From the NCBI GenBank assembly GCA_019358985.1, contig JAHHIJ010000034.1, positions 19,793 to 83,792 on the forward strand: DNA of 64,000 nucleotides, read 5' to 3'. Source of the stretch: Tolypothrix brevis GSE-NOS-MK-07-07A. GTDB taxonomy: Bacteria > Cyanobacteriota > Cyanobacteriia > Cyanobacteriales > Nostocaceae. The notes beneath the pieces were generated by a model. That model saw nothing but the letters and a program-made list of their open reading frames with translations. It searched no databases and was not told the DNA's origin. Shown in pieces: positions 27,018-36,787 of the stretch. The translations under genes were made by a program, and so were the position numbers. Numbering within the stretch: the first letter of the stretch is position 1; each line of letters opens with the position of its first letter.

Positions 27018-28280
27018 ATGAAGATAACACATGACTTTGGGCAAAAAAAAATTGATACTAGGGGTTTGCCTCAACGGTGGACAGCAACTGGTATCATGTT
27101 AATGGTACTGAGTGGCGTAATCATGTCCCTTGGGGGCTGTTTACCTAGCAGTAGTGTTGGTATTGGGAATCAAAGAAATGATTCTCAGGCTCAGACAGAA
27201 ACCCAAAACACAAGGAATAGCGCTCCAGTAATTGTCCCACCGCCAATTTTCGCCAAGTCTGGAGATCCTAATTTTGTTGTCGGGGTAGTGCAGAAAGTCG
27301 GACCAGCGGTAGTTAGAATTGATTCTACTAGACTCGTAAGTTCTCGTAGAAGAGATGAATTTAACGATCCATTTTTTCGGCGCTTTTTCGGAGATCAACC
27401 ATCACAACCCAGACAAAAAATAGAAGGTAGTGGCTCTGGATTCATCATTAACTCCGCAGGTCAAATTTTGACTAATGCCCATGTGGTGGATGGTGCGGAC
27501 ACGGTGACGGTAACATTGAAAGATGGTCGGACTTTTGATGGCAAAGTGTTGGGTGAAGACCGAGTAACTGATGTTGCGGTAATTAAAATTGGCGCAAATA
27601 ACCTCCCTACTATTGCTCTTGGTAACTCCGAGACCTTGCAACCGGGCGAAGCAGTAATTGCTATTGGCAATCCTTTAGGTTTAAATAATACCGTAACCTC
27701 TGGCATTCTCAGTGCTACAGGTCGTTCTGGTAGTGACATCGGCGCTACTGAAAAGCGAGTTGATTACATTCAAACGGATGCTGCTATTAACCCAGGTAAT
27801 TCTGGCGGACCACTCCTAAATGCTGAAGGTCAAGTGATTGGGATGAATACAGCGATTTTGCGTGGTGCCCAAGGATTGGGATTTGCCATCCCCATCAATA
27901 CAGCACAACGAATCGCCCAGCAATTAATTTCCAAAGGAAAGGTGGATCATCCTTATTTAGGTGTCGCAATGGCAACGCTGACCCCAGAAATTAAGAGAGT
28001 CATCAGTAATGCTTCTGACGGTCAGCTGAAAATAGCAGCAGATAAAGGAGTATTGATTCGCGGAGTTGTTCGTGGTTCGCCAGCTGCAACGGGTGGATTA
28101 AGAGCAGGTGATGTGATTGTCAGTATCAATAACAAATCTGTTGCCAAAAATGAAGACGTACTAAAAATATTAGAAGATAGTCAAATAGGTAGTCCGTTAC
28201 AAATCCAATTGGAGCGGAATGGACAAACTACACAAGTCGCAGTTAGCCCTGCACCTCTACCTGCTCCACGAGAAAGCTGA
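27018..28280 (+). CDS. HtrA/Deg-type serine protease with PDZ domain
   Basis: A periplasmic or membrane-bound protein-quality-control protease of 420 residues. An N-terminal signal segment carries GGCLPSS, which looks like a lipobox Cys. The trypsin-like triad is His in TNAHVVDGAD, Asp in VTDVAVIKI and Ser in NPGNSGGPL, followed by one PDZ domain ending in SPLQIQLERNGQ. AAGGAG at 26999-27004 fixes ATG 27018 as the start; the frame is open from 26958. It belongs to the cyanobacterial HhoA/HhoB/HtrA group, which member is not certain. Confidence 0.94.
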   Translation: MKITHDFGQKKIDTRGLPQRWTATGIMLMVLSGVIMSLGGCLPSSSVGIGNQRNDSQAQTETQNTRNSAPVIVPPPIFAKSGDPNFVVGVVQKVGPAVVRIDSTRLVSSRRRDEFNDPFFRRFFGDQPSQPRQKIEGSGSGFIINSAGQILTNAHVVDGADTVTVTLKDGRTFDGKVLGEDRVTDVAVIKIGANNLPTIALGNSETLQPGEAVIAIGNPLGLNNTVTSGILSATGRSGSDIGATEKRVDYIQTDAAINPGNSGGPLLNAEGQVIGMNTAILRGAQGLGFAIPINTAQRIAQQLISKGKVDHPYLGVAMATLTPEIKRVISNASDGQLKIAADKGVLIRGVVRGSPAATGGLRAGDVIVSINNKSVAKNEDVLKILEDSQIGSPLQIQLERNGQTTQVAVSPAPLPAPRES

Positions 28281-28330
28281 TTTTATGAAAATAGCTACTT
28301 AGTAATCCTAAAGTAAGAGCGTGAAAACTT

Positions 28331-28363
28331 AGATCCCCGACTTCTTAAAGAAGTCGGGGATCT
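28331..28363 (+). terminator. Terminator-like dispersed palindrome
   Basis: AGATCCCCGACTTCTT and AAGAAGTCGGGGATCT form a nearly perfect 16-bp stem about 50 bases after the protease stop. It recurs at 40583-40615 after aspS and both are followed by ACACCGC, so it is also a dispersed repeat that has come to lie behind genes. Confidence 0.7.
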
Positions 28364-28504
28364 GAACACCGCGAATTTTCACAACTCCTCCACGGATTGC
28401 TATAGTTGTTCCTAAAATACTGTCCTGAACCGTAGTGAGCGGTTTACCGCTCAAATATTCAATTTGAAGGGCTGAAGCCCTTACTACATTTGAGGAATTA
28501 TATT

Positions 28505-29047
28505 GTGGGTGAAATACGAAAAATTATTCAATTAGGCAATCCGATATTGCGCTCCAAAGCTGCGGAAATTGAAAATATCGAAGACGAGCATATCCAAAAG
28601 CTAATTGAAGATTTATTGGCAACAGTTGCTGATAGTAACGGAGTGGGAATTGCCGCGCCTCAAGTTGCAGAACAAAAGCGTTTATTTATCGTTGCGTCGC
28701 GTCCCAATCCCCGATATCCTAAGGTGCCAGAGATGGAACCAACAGCGATGATAAATCCGAAAATAACTGCACATTCAAATGAAATTGTTAAAGGTTGGGA
28801 AGGTTGTTTAAGTATTCCCGGAATTAGGGGATTAGTTACCAGATATCAGGCGATAGAAGTAGAATATACTGACCGCAATGGCAAGTTGCAAAAACAAGAG
28901 TTTATTGATTTTGTAGCGCGTATTTTTCAACATGAGTACGACCACTTTGAGGGAATTCTTTTTTTAGATAGGGTAGAAAGTACTTTCGATATCATGACCG
29001 AGCAGGAGTATCAACAGCAAATTGTTTCAACTGATGTAGAGACGTAG
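28505..29047 (+). CDS. def: Peptide deformylase
   Basis: Removes the formyl group from the starting Met of new proteins. It has about 180 residues with the three family motifs: GVGIAAPQV, EGCLSIP (metal Cys) and QHEYDH (metal His pair and catalytic Glu). GTG 28505 has TGAGGA about 8 bases upstream; the frame opens at TTG 28490, which overlaps that site. The last four residues and the stop codon (DVET*) are encoded by a GTAGAGACG palindrome that begins at 29036, so the original C-terminus has been replaced. Confidence 0.94.
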   Translation: MGEIRKIIQLGNPILRSKAAEIENIEDEHIQKLIEDLLATVADSNGVGIAAPQVAEQKRLFIVASRPNPRYPKVPEMEPTAMINPKITAHSNEIVKGWEGCLSIPGIRGLVTRYQAIEVEYTDRNGKLQKQEFIDFVARIFQHEYDHFEGILFLDRVESTFDIMTEQEYQQQIVSTDVET

Positions 29048-29145
29048 CAGTGCTACGTCTCCAGAGATTCTGGATAACGCATATAGCGCTTCTCAGTTGC
29101 GTGCAATACGCAGTTTAGAGACTTCGTATTTCGCGTCTCTACATT
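29036..29145. repeat. Palindromic repeat block at the def 3' end
   Basis: GTAGAGACGTAGCAGTGCTA and its inverse arm at 29036-29062, followed at 29092-29145 by the second copy of the 60-bp repeat at 14371-14434. It continues directly into the MITE-like unit at 29145. Together these fill the 29048-29306 gap. Confidence 0.85.
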
Positions 29146-29234
29146 AGACATCTCCACAAAAGATGTAAAGACGTAGCATTGCTACGTCTCTACAAGGGTT
29201 TCGGGCAACGCATAGTTCATTTTTGGAGATGTCT
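29145..29234. mobile_element. MITE-like element, copy 3 (GGAGATGTCT ends)
   Basis: AGACATCTCC at the left and GGAGATGTCT at the right are perfect 10-bp terminal inverted repeats. The inside has GTAAAGACGTAGCA...CTCTAC and GGGCAACGCATAGTTCATTT. It is the inverse complement of copy 2 at about 90% identity. Confidence 0.8.
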
Positions 29235-29306
29235 ATTAAAGGTACGGGATAATGACATGCATTCTCAGATATATAGTTATACTATCTCAATTTAAAAGGC
29301 AAAATT

Positions 29307-30419
29307 TTGAATAATCTGATTAACATTGCAGACCAATTTAAGCCCCAAGGTAAAGTCGTTGACATTCAGGAATTTGGGCATGGCAATATTAATAACACCT
29401 TCCTTGTAACTCTCGATTGCTTACAAGAAAAGCATTTTATCCTGCAACGCATCAACACGCAGGTGTTTCGTCAACCGAAACTTGTGATGCAAAACATAAG
29501 TATTTTTACTCTTCATGTGCGCGATAAGCTGAAGGCTTTAAGCTCTCCAAATCGCCGCTGGGAGGTTCCCCGTGTACTTTTGACACAAACAAATGCTCAA
29601 AATCATTTTATTGATGCCGATGGGTCATTCTGGCGGGCAATCAGCTTCATTGAGGCTGCTGAGTCTTTTGACACAATTAAAGATAGCAATCACGCTCGCG
29701 AAGTTGGCTATGCGCTGGGTATGTTCCATAACCTGATCAGCGATTTGCCTACGGAAAAACTCGCTGATACTCTTCCAGGATTTCATATTACACCGCGCTA
29801 CCTCCAGCAATATGTGGAGACGCGAAATTTGGCGGTAGAGACGCGATTAATCGCGTCTGTACAATCTGTTGAAGTGAAGTATTGTTTGCAATTTGTAAGC
29901 GATCGCTCTTCTTGGGCTAATGTTTTAGAAAATGCCCAAGCACAAAGACATCTGCGTTTACGCTCAATTCACGGCGATCCGAAGATAAATAATGTCATGA
30001 TAGACACCACAACCGGACACGCCATCAGTATTATTGACTTGGACACGGTGAAACCCGGCTTAGTTCATTATGATATCGGTGACTGTTTGCGCTCAAGCTG
30101 CAATCCTTTGGGAGAAGAAACAGAAGAGCGGGAGATGGTGCGGTTTGATACTGATATTTGTCAATCTGTTTTGCAAGGTTATCTCTCTGTAGCGAGAGAT
30201 TTTCTCACTATAAGCGACTATGAATATATGTACGATGCAATCCGCTTGATTGCCTTTGAGTTGGGATTGCGATTTTTTACTGATTATTTAGCGGGTAATG
30301 TCTATTTTAAGATTAAATATCCAGAACATAATTTGAATAGAGCAATGGTGCAATTTAAGCTCACCGAAAGTATCGAATCTCAGGAAACCGCAATCCGCGC
30401 TATCATTCAGGAAATGTAA
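29307..30419 (+). CDS. Aminoglycoside-phosphotransferase-fold kinase
   Basis: A 370-residue kinase of the APH/choline kinase fold, closest in feel to sugar 1-kinases such as N-acetylhexosamine kinase. FGHGNINNTFLV is the nucleotide loop, HFILQRIN holds the ATP Lys-position equivalent, SIHGDPKINNVM is the catalytic loop and SIIDLDTVKPG the metal Asp. The start is TTG 29307. Residues about 170-186 (VETRNLAVETRLIASVQS) are encoded by two GTAGAGACGCG palindromes, including a perfect 18-bp palindrome at 29840-29857, inserted in frame. The substrate is unknown. Confidence 0.87.
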   Translation: MNNLINIADQFKPQGKVVDIQEFGHGNINNTFLVTLDCLQEKHFILQRINTQVFRQPKLVMQNISIFTLHVRDKLKALSSPNRRWEVPRVLLTQTNAQNHFIDADGSFWRAISFIEAAESFDTIKDSNHAREVGYALGMFHNLISDLPTEKLADTLPGFHITPRYLQQYVETRNLAVETRLIASVQSVEVKYCLQFVSDRSSWANVLENAQAQRHLRLRSIHGDPKINNVMIDTTTGHAISIIDLDTVKPGLVHYDIGDCLRSSCNPLGEETEEREMVRFDTDICQSVLQGYLSVARDFLTISDYEYMYDAIRLIAFELGLRFFTDYLAGNVYFKIKYPEHNLNRAMVQFKLTESIESQETAIRAIIQEM

Positions 30420-30425
30420 TAGAAA

Positions 30426-30507
30426 TCTAGTAGAAAAGATGTAGAGACGTAGCAGTGCTACGTCTCTACAAGGGTTTCGAGCAACGCATAATTAATTTCA
30501 GGAAATG
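30426..30507. mobile_element. MITE-like element, copy 4, degenerate ends
   Basis: The core AAAGATGTAGAGACGTAGCA, its inverse arm and AAGGGTTTCGAGCAACGCAT match copy 3, but the terminal ten bases are changed at both ends. It fills the gap between the kinase and the DOMON-like gene and reaches to within a few bases of that gene's start. Confidence 0.65.
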
Positions 30508-30509
30508 CG

Positions 30510-31049
30510 ATGAACGAGCAAAATTTTTCTTTGCAGCCATTTAATTTAACAAGTTCGCTGTCTGATTTAAAGATTACAGGCAGTATCGCTCGAAACGTCA
30601 ATAAATTAACTATTTGTTATGCACTGCTTGGAGATTTGACAAAAGTCGAAATTCTGGAATCAGCAGACTTACCAAAGCGCAAATACGATCTTTGGGAAGA
30701 AACATGTTTCGAGTTCTTTGTTGGGATTAAGAATTATCCTGATTATTGGGAGTTTAATCTTTCACCTGCCGGACATTGGAATGTCTTTCACTTAGATGAT
30801 TATCGGCAAGGGTTACAAGAGGAAATAGCTGTTACATCGCTACCTTTTAACGTTGAGCATAAACCAGATGCTTTGTTAGTTGATTTAGAAATTGATTTGA
30901 ATCAGTTTATCTTGGTGGAGCAAACTTTAGAAGTTGCGATTACTAGTGTGATTAAATCGAATGATGGCAATCTTAGCTATTGGGCATTAACTCATTGTGG
31001 TCAGGAAGCGGATTTTCATCGAAGAGACAGTTTTATTGTTGAATTGTGA
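30510..31049 (+). CDS. DOMON-like domain protein
   Basis: A 179-residue beta-rich protein of the small DOMON-like (CBM9-type) family. The diagnostic block is LWEETCFEFFVG...YWEFNLSPAGHWNVF, with ITSVIKSNDGNLSYWALTHC nearer the end. No signal peptide is visible, so it is probably cytoplasmic; ligand unknown, possibly a sugar or haem by fold. ATG 30510 has AGGAAAT just upstream, derived from the adjacent repeat. It may share a transcript with the kinase before it. Confidence 0.82.
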   Translation: MNEQNFSLQPFNLTSSLSDLKITGSIARNVNKLTICYALLGDLTKVEILESADLPKRKYDLWEETCFEFFVGIKNYPDYWEFNLSPAGHWNVFHLDDYRQGLQEEIAVTSLPFNVEHKPDALLVDLEIDLNQFILVEQTLEVAITSVIKSNDGNLSYWALTHCGQEADFHRRDSFIVEL

Positions 31050-31073
31050 GTAGATACAATAAGTGAAAAAAAG

Positions 31074-31135
31074 GTAGAGACGTAGCACTGCTACGTCTGT
31101 TTTGGTAGGTAGTCAGCGAGTACAGCGCTGACTAC
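31074..31135. terminator. Two palindromes between convergent genes
   Basis: GTAGAGACGTAGCACTGCTA...GTCTGTTTT (31074-31103) and GTAGTCAGCG with its inverse CGCTGACTAC (31109-31135). They separate the DOMON-like gene from the convergent ABC permease gene and may terminate both. Confidence 0.65.
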
Positions 31136-31143
31136 AATTAACG

Positions 31144-33036
31144 TCAGCCTAACAACGCTTTAGTAGCAGATTCCCCTGCTAACTTTATCCGCTTTGTCAA
31201 TTGAAAGTTTAACAATGCTAAAATGCTAAACTCAGTCAAGAGTGCCATAAAAATTGTTGTTGTAGAAGCATATTCTACACCTGCCCAAGGAAAGCTGGAA
31301 AACAGCCAAAGAGTAGCATTTTTCGAGGCATCAATGGTGAGGAATTGGAGAATCATCGGTGGTAAAAACATTACCGCAGCTACAATGCCAATTGCCCACA
31401 AAGAACGCTTAGAAGTTTTCATCATCAACATGAGTTGAGCTATGGTAGCGTAAATCATCATCAAGGTGATGAATAATGCTAAAGCAAAAACTAGATGAAT
31501 TCTGTGAAAATTGTTTCCAAGCCCAAGTAAATTACGGTTATGGTGAACATTTAAAATCGGTGCAACCGCAATCCAAACTATTGATGGGATAATAGCGATC
31601 GCTACATTAATTGCCATTGCTACCGGTGCAATACTCTTTTCACCAAAAATTAAATCTTTTAGCAAAGATTTCTTCCAAACACCCTGATGTTTATACCTTG
31701 CCCAATCTTGTACAGCTTGACGGTGAGGTGAGAGAATTGCAATTAAACCAAGAAGCAGTACTGAGTTACAAAATCCTAGCCAAATGAAATTCTCGCCAAT
31801 TTGAGAATTCACATTGTATAAACAAGGAGGAGATTGCTTATCCAAATTAGGTGGGCAATAATTTTTGACATATTGCAAAGTGAATCCCCACATCATCACT
31901 TGGAAACCAGCTACTACAAAATAACTTTGAAGCTTGCTCATAACAGCGGTATTGGGGTTGCGAAAGCAACGTTTTAATCCTTGCCAAATGCCAAACGTAC
32001 ACAAGCCATAACTCAGTAAATGGAAACCAACAATACTACTAACATTTGCTCCAATTGGGAAGTAGAAAAACTGCAATTGTTTCAATGGCGAACCATTGTA
32101 TAAGTGAAACAAATTGGGAAAGAGATAATTTGTAATATCGAAGGGACTAAATAATCTAAACCAACCCGTTAAATTGTTAAAGTTTACTCCTGAAGATGAT
32201 GCGATCGCCATCGTCATCATTAAGAATACTAAAACCGAACCACTACCTAACCAAGGTTGGAAACTATTGAACCAGCGACAAACTAAACCAAAAAGTAGCG
32301 CTGCACTATAAAAGAAAAGACAGCTAGCAAAAAGAACAGCGTAGAAACTAAAAATGTAACTTAAGGCGATATTAGCAGAACGTCCAGCATACAAATGTAA
32401 AGGCACTGCTACTAAAGTTACGAGATAAACTAAAATTGGTACTCCTAACAGCTTGCCAGTCAAAATATTTACTTCTGACTGAGGACTGAGGCGAATAAAA
32501 TTTAGCGTACCGCGACGTTCTTCATTAGCTAGGTTATTTATGAGTAAATAAGTTCCTGCTACTAATAGTGTGAAGATAAAAATCACACTTAGCGAGAGAA
32601 ATATGTACTCCAAGTGATCTCGCCACCACAATTGCATATCTAATTGATTAGTGGGGCAAAAAGTCTGTGAAATGTATTTACTTAAAGCTTGACTTTTTGC
32701 ATTCGCTGATTTGAGTTCGTTTTGCAGGTCAAAAAGTGAAACTGGACTAGATGCTTTAGTTTTTTTAAAGTTTGATATCGCTGTATACAATCTACTTGTT
32801 TGTCGAGACAGCGCATCTTGTTGTTGGATATAAGATTTACTTAGACTACAGTATTTACCAACTAGTGAGTATTTTTCATCAGGCAATTCTCTTAACTGAT
32901 AAACGAATAATACCAGTTGACCAAGTAGCGATATAATAAATGCGATCGCTACAGGAAAAACTTTCAGACGACCTTTAAGTTCGCGCAACAATTGCGGATT
33001 CCAATCGCCGATTTTATCTATTAAGTTGAGCATCAT
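31144..33036 (-). CDS. ABC transporter permease
   Basis: A 630-residue integral membrane protein with about twelve helices in several groups. The N-terminal helix is followed by a soluble loop of about 100 residues; TLLVAGTYLLINNLANEERRGTLNFIRLSPQ is the ABC-2 type hallmark in which the cytoplasmic turn meets the ATPase. ATG 33036 is preferred to TTG 33042. The partner ATPase lies about 200 bases upstream on the same strand, so the pair forms an exporter of unknown substrate. Confidence 0.87.
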   Translation of the reverse strand: MMLNLIDKIGDWNPQLLRELKGRLKVFPVAIAFIISLLGQLVLFVYQLRELPDEKYSLVGKYCSLSKSYIQQQDALSRQTSRLYTAISNFKKTKASSPVSLFDLQNELKSANAKSQALSKYISQTFCPTNQLDMQLWWRDHLEYIFLSLSVIFIFTLLVAGTYLLINNLANEERRGTLNFIRLSPQSEVNILTGKLLGVPILVYLVTLVAVPLHLYAGRSANIALSYIFSFYAVLFASCLFFYSAALLFGLVCRWFNSFQPWLGSGSVLVFLMMTMAIASSSGVNFNNLTGWFRLFSPFDITNYLFPNLFHLYNGSPLKQLQFFYFPIGANVSSIVGFHLLSYGLCTFGIWQGLKRCFRNPNTAVMSKLQSYFVVAGFQVMMWGFTLQYVKNYCPPNLDKQSPPCLYNVNSQIGENFIWLGFCNSVLLLGLIAILSPHRQAVQDWARYKHQGVWKKSLLKDLIFGEKSIAPVAMAINVAIAIIPSIVWIAVAPILNVHHNRNLLGLGNNFHRIHLVFALALFITLMMIYATIAQLMLMMKTSKRSLWAIGIVAAVMFLPPMILQFLTIDASKNATLWLFSSFPWAGVEYASTTTIFMALLTEFSILALLNFQLTKRIKLAGESATKALLG

Positions 33037-33204
33037 AGTCAAAAATACTTCAAAAAAGGTTAATTCTTGTCAAAAAATCGATAGTTGATAGTAGAATAAC
33101 AACCAATAACTAACAACATTTAACAAAGTATGTTCAGTTTAATTCCCCTGCCTCTACAGGCAGCGCGTAAGGAAGCCTAAATCTAAATCCTCGTCACAAA
33201 ACGT

Positions 33205-33238
33205 AATTGCGAATTGCGAATTGCGAATTGCGAATTGT
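33205..33238. repeat. Heptamer tandem repeat AATTGCG
   Basis: Five consecutive AATTGCG units directly after the stop of the ATPase gene, between ATPase and permease. It is a simple-sequence repeat that could change copy number. Confidence 0.9.
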
Positions 33239-33239
33239 T

Positions 33240-34190
33240 TTAAGATGCTTGTTTATGACCTAGTTTGAGGAAAATTGTTTCTAGGTCTTCTTGAGTGCAG
33301 TGAAACTCGCTTAGAGGAATGTTAGCTTGGATAAGCGATCGCAATAAATTTGCACTATCTTCTTGATTCCCTGAAAAATAGACGCGCACACCCTTGTTAT
33401 CTAGCATAACTTCCCACTCTTCCACTAGGCAATGATTTTTCAATTCGCTTAAGAGTGCTTCTAAACTTCCCAAAGTGGATAATAAAATTTGCTGGCGAGA
33501 AAGACGCTGATAAAGTTGTTTTAGTGAAGCACTTTCTACCAAAAAGCCAAGTTCCATAATTCCCACTGAAGTACACAGTTCTGCTAAGTCGCTGAGAACG
33601 TGGGAGGAAATTAATATTGTCATCCCAGCTTCTTGCAACGCTTTAATGATTTCGCGAAACTGCATTCGGGCAATGGGATCAAGCCCGGAAACCGGCTCAT
33701 CTAGTAGTAGTAAAATTGGTTCGTGGATAATTGTTCGCGCTAAACACAGACGCTGTTTCATCCCCCGCGATAAAGTAGAAATCTGACTATGGCGTTTATT
33801 GCCAAGTTGTATTAATTCTAACACCTCATGTAACCGTTGAGTGCGGCGTGGTTCCCGCAAGCGATACAAACGCGCAAAATAATCGAGATAATCCCAAACT
33901 GTGAGATCATCATAAAGGGGATAGTCATCGGGTAAGTAGCCGAGACGACGTTTGAGAGTCGGATTACTTTTGTCACGTAATAAGCGATCGCCATTAATAT
34001 AAATCTCACCCGTAGTCGGTTCCTCAGCAGTTGCCAACATCCGCATGAGAGTTGTTTTACCGGCGCCATTGGGACCAATCAGTCCGTAAACCTCACCCGC
34101 TTGGATCTCCAAATCAACATTATTAACGGCAACATGGCGATCGAATTGCTTAGTGAGTCCACAGGTGCGAATTGCCAGTTCATTTACCAT
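33240..34190 (-). CDS. ABC transporter ATP-binding protein
   Basis: A 316-residue ATPase of the ABC-2/DRA family (NatA-like). Walker A GPNGAGKTT, Q-loop GYLPDDYPLYDDLTVWDYLD, signature LSRGMKQRL, Walker B LLLLDEP with VSGLDP, and switch His in ISSHVLSD. The extra C-terminal 100 residues are typical of this subgroup. It precedes the permease at 31144-33036. Confidence 0.95.
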   Translation of the reverse strand: MVNELAIRTCGLTKQFDRHVAVNNVDLEIQAGEVYGLIGPNGAGKTTLMRMLATAEEPTTGEIYINGDRLLRDKSNPTLKRRLGYLPDDYPLYDDLTVWDYLDYFARLYRLREPRRTQRLHEVLELIQLGNKRHSQISTLSRGMKQRLCLARTIIHEPILLLLDEPVSGLDPIARMQFREIIKALQEAGMTILISSHVLSDLAELCTSVGIMELGFLVESASLKQLYQRLSRQQILLSTLGSLEALLSELKNHCLVEEWEVMLDNKGVRVYFSGNQEDSANLLRSLIQANIPLSEFHCTQEDLETIFLKLGHKQAS

Positions 34191-34307
34191 AGCTGCAAAA
34201 AATGCGGTTTAACAGTTAACCTAACTTCTCTCTACAGCTTTTGTCAGGGTTGTTTCGGAAATTGAAACAAAAGTAGGCATTGCTCCTCGTCCTGAAGTAG
34301 GAGAGTA

Positions 34308-34430
34308 TTAAACCGCAGATAAACGCAGATGAACGCAGATGATTGTATTAGCTTCATCTGCCTCCTTGCAATGACAAACCATATTCTATTTATGCTCATC
34401 TGCGTCTATCCGCGTTTATCTGCGGTTTAA
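34308..34430. repeat. Long imperfect inverted repeat (CGCAGAT type)
   Basis: TTAAACCGCAGATAAACGCA at the left and TGCGTTTATCTGCGGTTTAA-like sequence at the right (35-base arms, 53-base loop). It lies between the divergent-looking ABC gene and the 3' end of the pentapeptide gene. Related CGCAGAT strings occur near 7660 and 2870. Confidence 0.8.
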
Positions 34431-34437
34431 ACTCTTA

Positions 34438-36566
34438 TTACCCTAACCCTAGAAAACCGGAAATCAGCGGCAACAGTTTACCACACGCTTCAACCAAAGT
34501 TGCCGCGCTGGGTAAACTAGAAATTGTCCCCTTTAAAATCTTCATCGCCGTTTTCGCTGTTTTTTGCATCGCACCTTCTTGGGGATTTTTCCCGGCTTCT
34601 GCTAAAGCCTTAACTTGTTCTAAAGCCTCAGCTTTATCTTCTTCGCTTAAATTATTATCAGCTTCAATTGCTGTTTGCAATTGCGTCAATAATTCCTTAA
34701 TTCCCGGTTTCTCAGGTTCAGAAGATTTTGGTAACTCGTTGATTGTATTTGTTACTGTACCGCTGATTTCACCTAAATTCAAAGCTTGTCCGCTAGCATT
34801 AAAATCTCCGCCGACACTGCCAATATTGATTTTGCGGCTGGCATCATTACTGTTAGTCATGTTTTTATTCTCTACTTTGTTATCAACTTGAACATTTATA
34901 GGTTTATTCGCTAATAATTTAATAATCTCTGTCATCTCTCCGCTTTGTTGGCGATAGATGACTATTTGCTCATCTTTAGCTTGTAATTGTGCTTTATATT
35001 TTTCTTCTACGGCTTGCAGTGCTAATTGATAATTGTTTGTAAAATCACTATGAATCTTTTCTTTATCAGCACCATCAGGTACACCGACCTTAACGACAAC
35101 AACCCCATCACCTTTATTTTCAATACTCTGTAGGGCTAATTCTGTGTCTTGATTTTGGTCTTGCACTGTTTTGAAAGCGTTAACAAAAGCTTTCCAGTCG
35201 ATGCCGTTGCGGAAAATTAAATCAACTGTATTTAAAACCTCTTCAAACAGCTTGGTAAATTCTCCTGGTTGAAAGTCGCCACTACTGGGACGGCGTTCTC
35301 TGTCATCGGTTTCTGGCTTGGGATATTCTAGAAGATAGACAAAGCGACAATCGACATTATCTAACCTGGTTGTACTTTCAATATTCCACGCTTCCACACA
35401 AGCACCAGTCATTTGAGCGCTGGTAAAATCAGTACTAACAGCTTGAGTGAGAGTTAAGTTTGCCCACTCTAAATTTGCTCTTTGGAAGGTGGCTTTACTA
35501 ATATCAGCGTATTTAAGATTAGCTTCTTTCAAATCTGCGCCTATGAGGTTAGCGCCTTTCAGCTTCGCACTAACATAAGTTTTTCCTCGACCATTGCCAG
35601 TAACGAGTAAATTGAGAATAGCTCGTTTAGCTAATATTGTGTCGCCTACTCTGGCAAAGTCAAGTTTTTTTGCTTCATAAAAACGGGTGCGTGTCAGGTT
35701 TGCTTTTCTAAAATCTGTGTTTTTGAGAATTGCCCCAGTAAAATCAGCATCGGTTAAATCGGCATTGCGGAAGCTGGTTCCACCTGTAGCAGCAAAGGCA
35801 AGAGCAACTGAACGAACCCAAGCCTCTTTTTCATTTCCAGCTAAACTACGCCAGCCAATGTAAGCACTAAATAATGCAAAGGCTCCGCTAAAAGCTCCGG
35901 CTACGGTGTAGGCTCTGGCTCCGGCTATGCCTTCTACGCCTCCGGTTAAGACTACGATTATGGCTAGGGCTACGGCTCCGGATAGGGCTATGAATACAGC
36001 TCCGGCTCCGGCTATGGCTCCGGCTATGGCTCCGGCTATGGCTAGAGCTCCGGCTAAGATTACTGCTCCGGATACGGGTGTGACTATGGCTCCGAATACT
36101 AATACGGCTGAACCTCCAGCTCCGGTTCCGGCTACGGCTCCGGCTACGGCGATTCCGACTATAGCTCCGGCGAAGGCGAAGGCAAAAAATCTTAAACCAG
36201 CTGTTAAACTTTTACGAATAGTGATAATACAAAATATTGCCACTATTACTAAGGTAATTATACCTCTGAAGAAATTTTGAGAGTTGTTGAACTCAAGAAT
36301 ATATGCTGTCGGTATACCAATACTAATAATTGATAAAAACTCTGATAGTACCGACAGCAGCCATGAGACTATAACTAACCCAATTACCCAACGCTTTTGT
36401 AGTCCAGCCTTCGCACCTGTGAAATCAGCACCTTTGAGAATAGCATTGCTAAAATCTGCCCCTCTAATATCCTTATTGCTAAAGTTTGCCCCAGTCAGGT
36501 TTTGACCTTTAAAAGAGCGACCTCGGAGATTTTGACCGGAGTAGTCTGGCGGCCTAACTGGGTCAT
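34438..36566 (-). CDS. Membrane pentapeptide-repeat protein, apparent frameshift near its start
   Basis: An open frame runs from 36573 to 34438. It starts with pentapeptide repeats (NLRGRSFKGQNLTGANFS...DIRGADFSNAILKGADF), then a helix pair, an Ala/Gly-rich membrane block (36240-35850), a second pentapeptide block (TSFRNADLTDADFTGAIL), and a soluble tail with a coiled coil and ELLTQLQTAIEADNNLSEED, also found in other cyanobacterial repeat proteins. No ATG, GTG or TTG exists in this frame before GTG 36243, which would delete the first repeats. An ATG at 36566 lies in the next frame, one base off. A one-base deletion, a sequencing error or an unusual start are the options. Confidence 0.75.
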
Positions 36567-36787
36567 TATTAAGTTATTGATGAGATTGTATACAACTTTG
36601 CTGGGCAATATTCCGGATTTTGGCAAAATAAAGAAAATACAAAAATTTTGGATGCAACACGCGCTATGAGAGCATAACTGTGCGTCCTTACTTTTAAATG
36701 CTGAAGTTATCATCAGCAATATTGAAGTTGCTGTAACCATACTTCAACTGTAGTTAGGTGTTCCAAAAAATAAATGATCCAAAACCC

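Noticed and set aside
35927..36280. Plus-strand Pro/Ala-rich ORF
   Set aside because: It is the complement of the Ala/Gly-rich membrane region of the pentapeptide protein.
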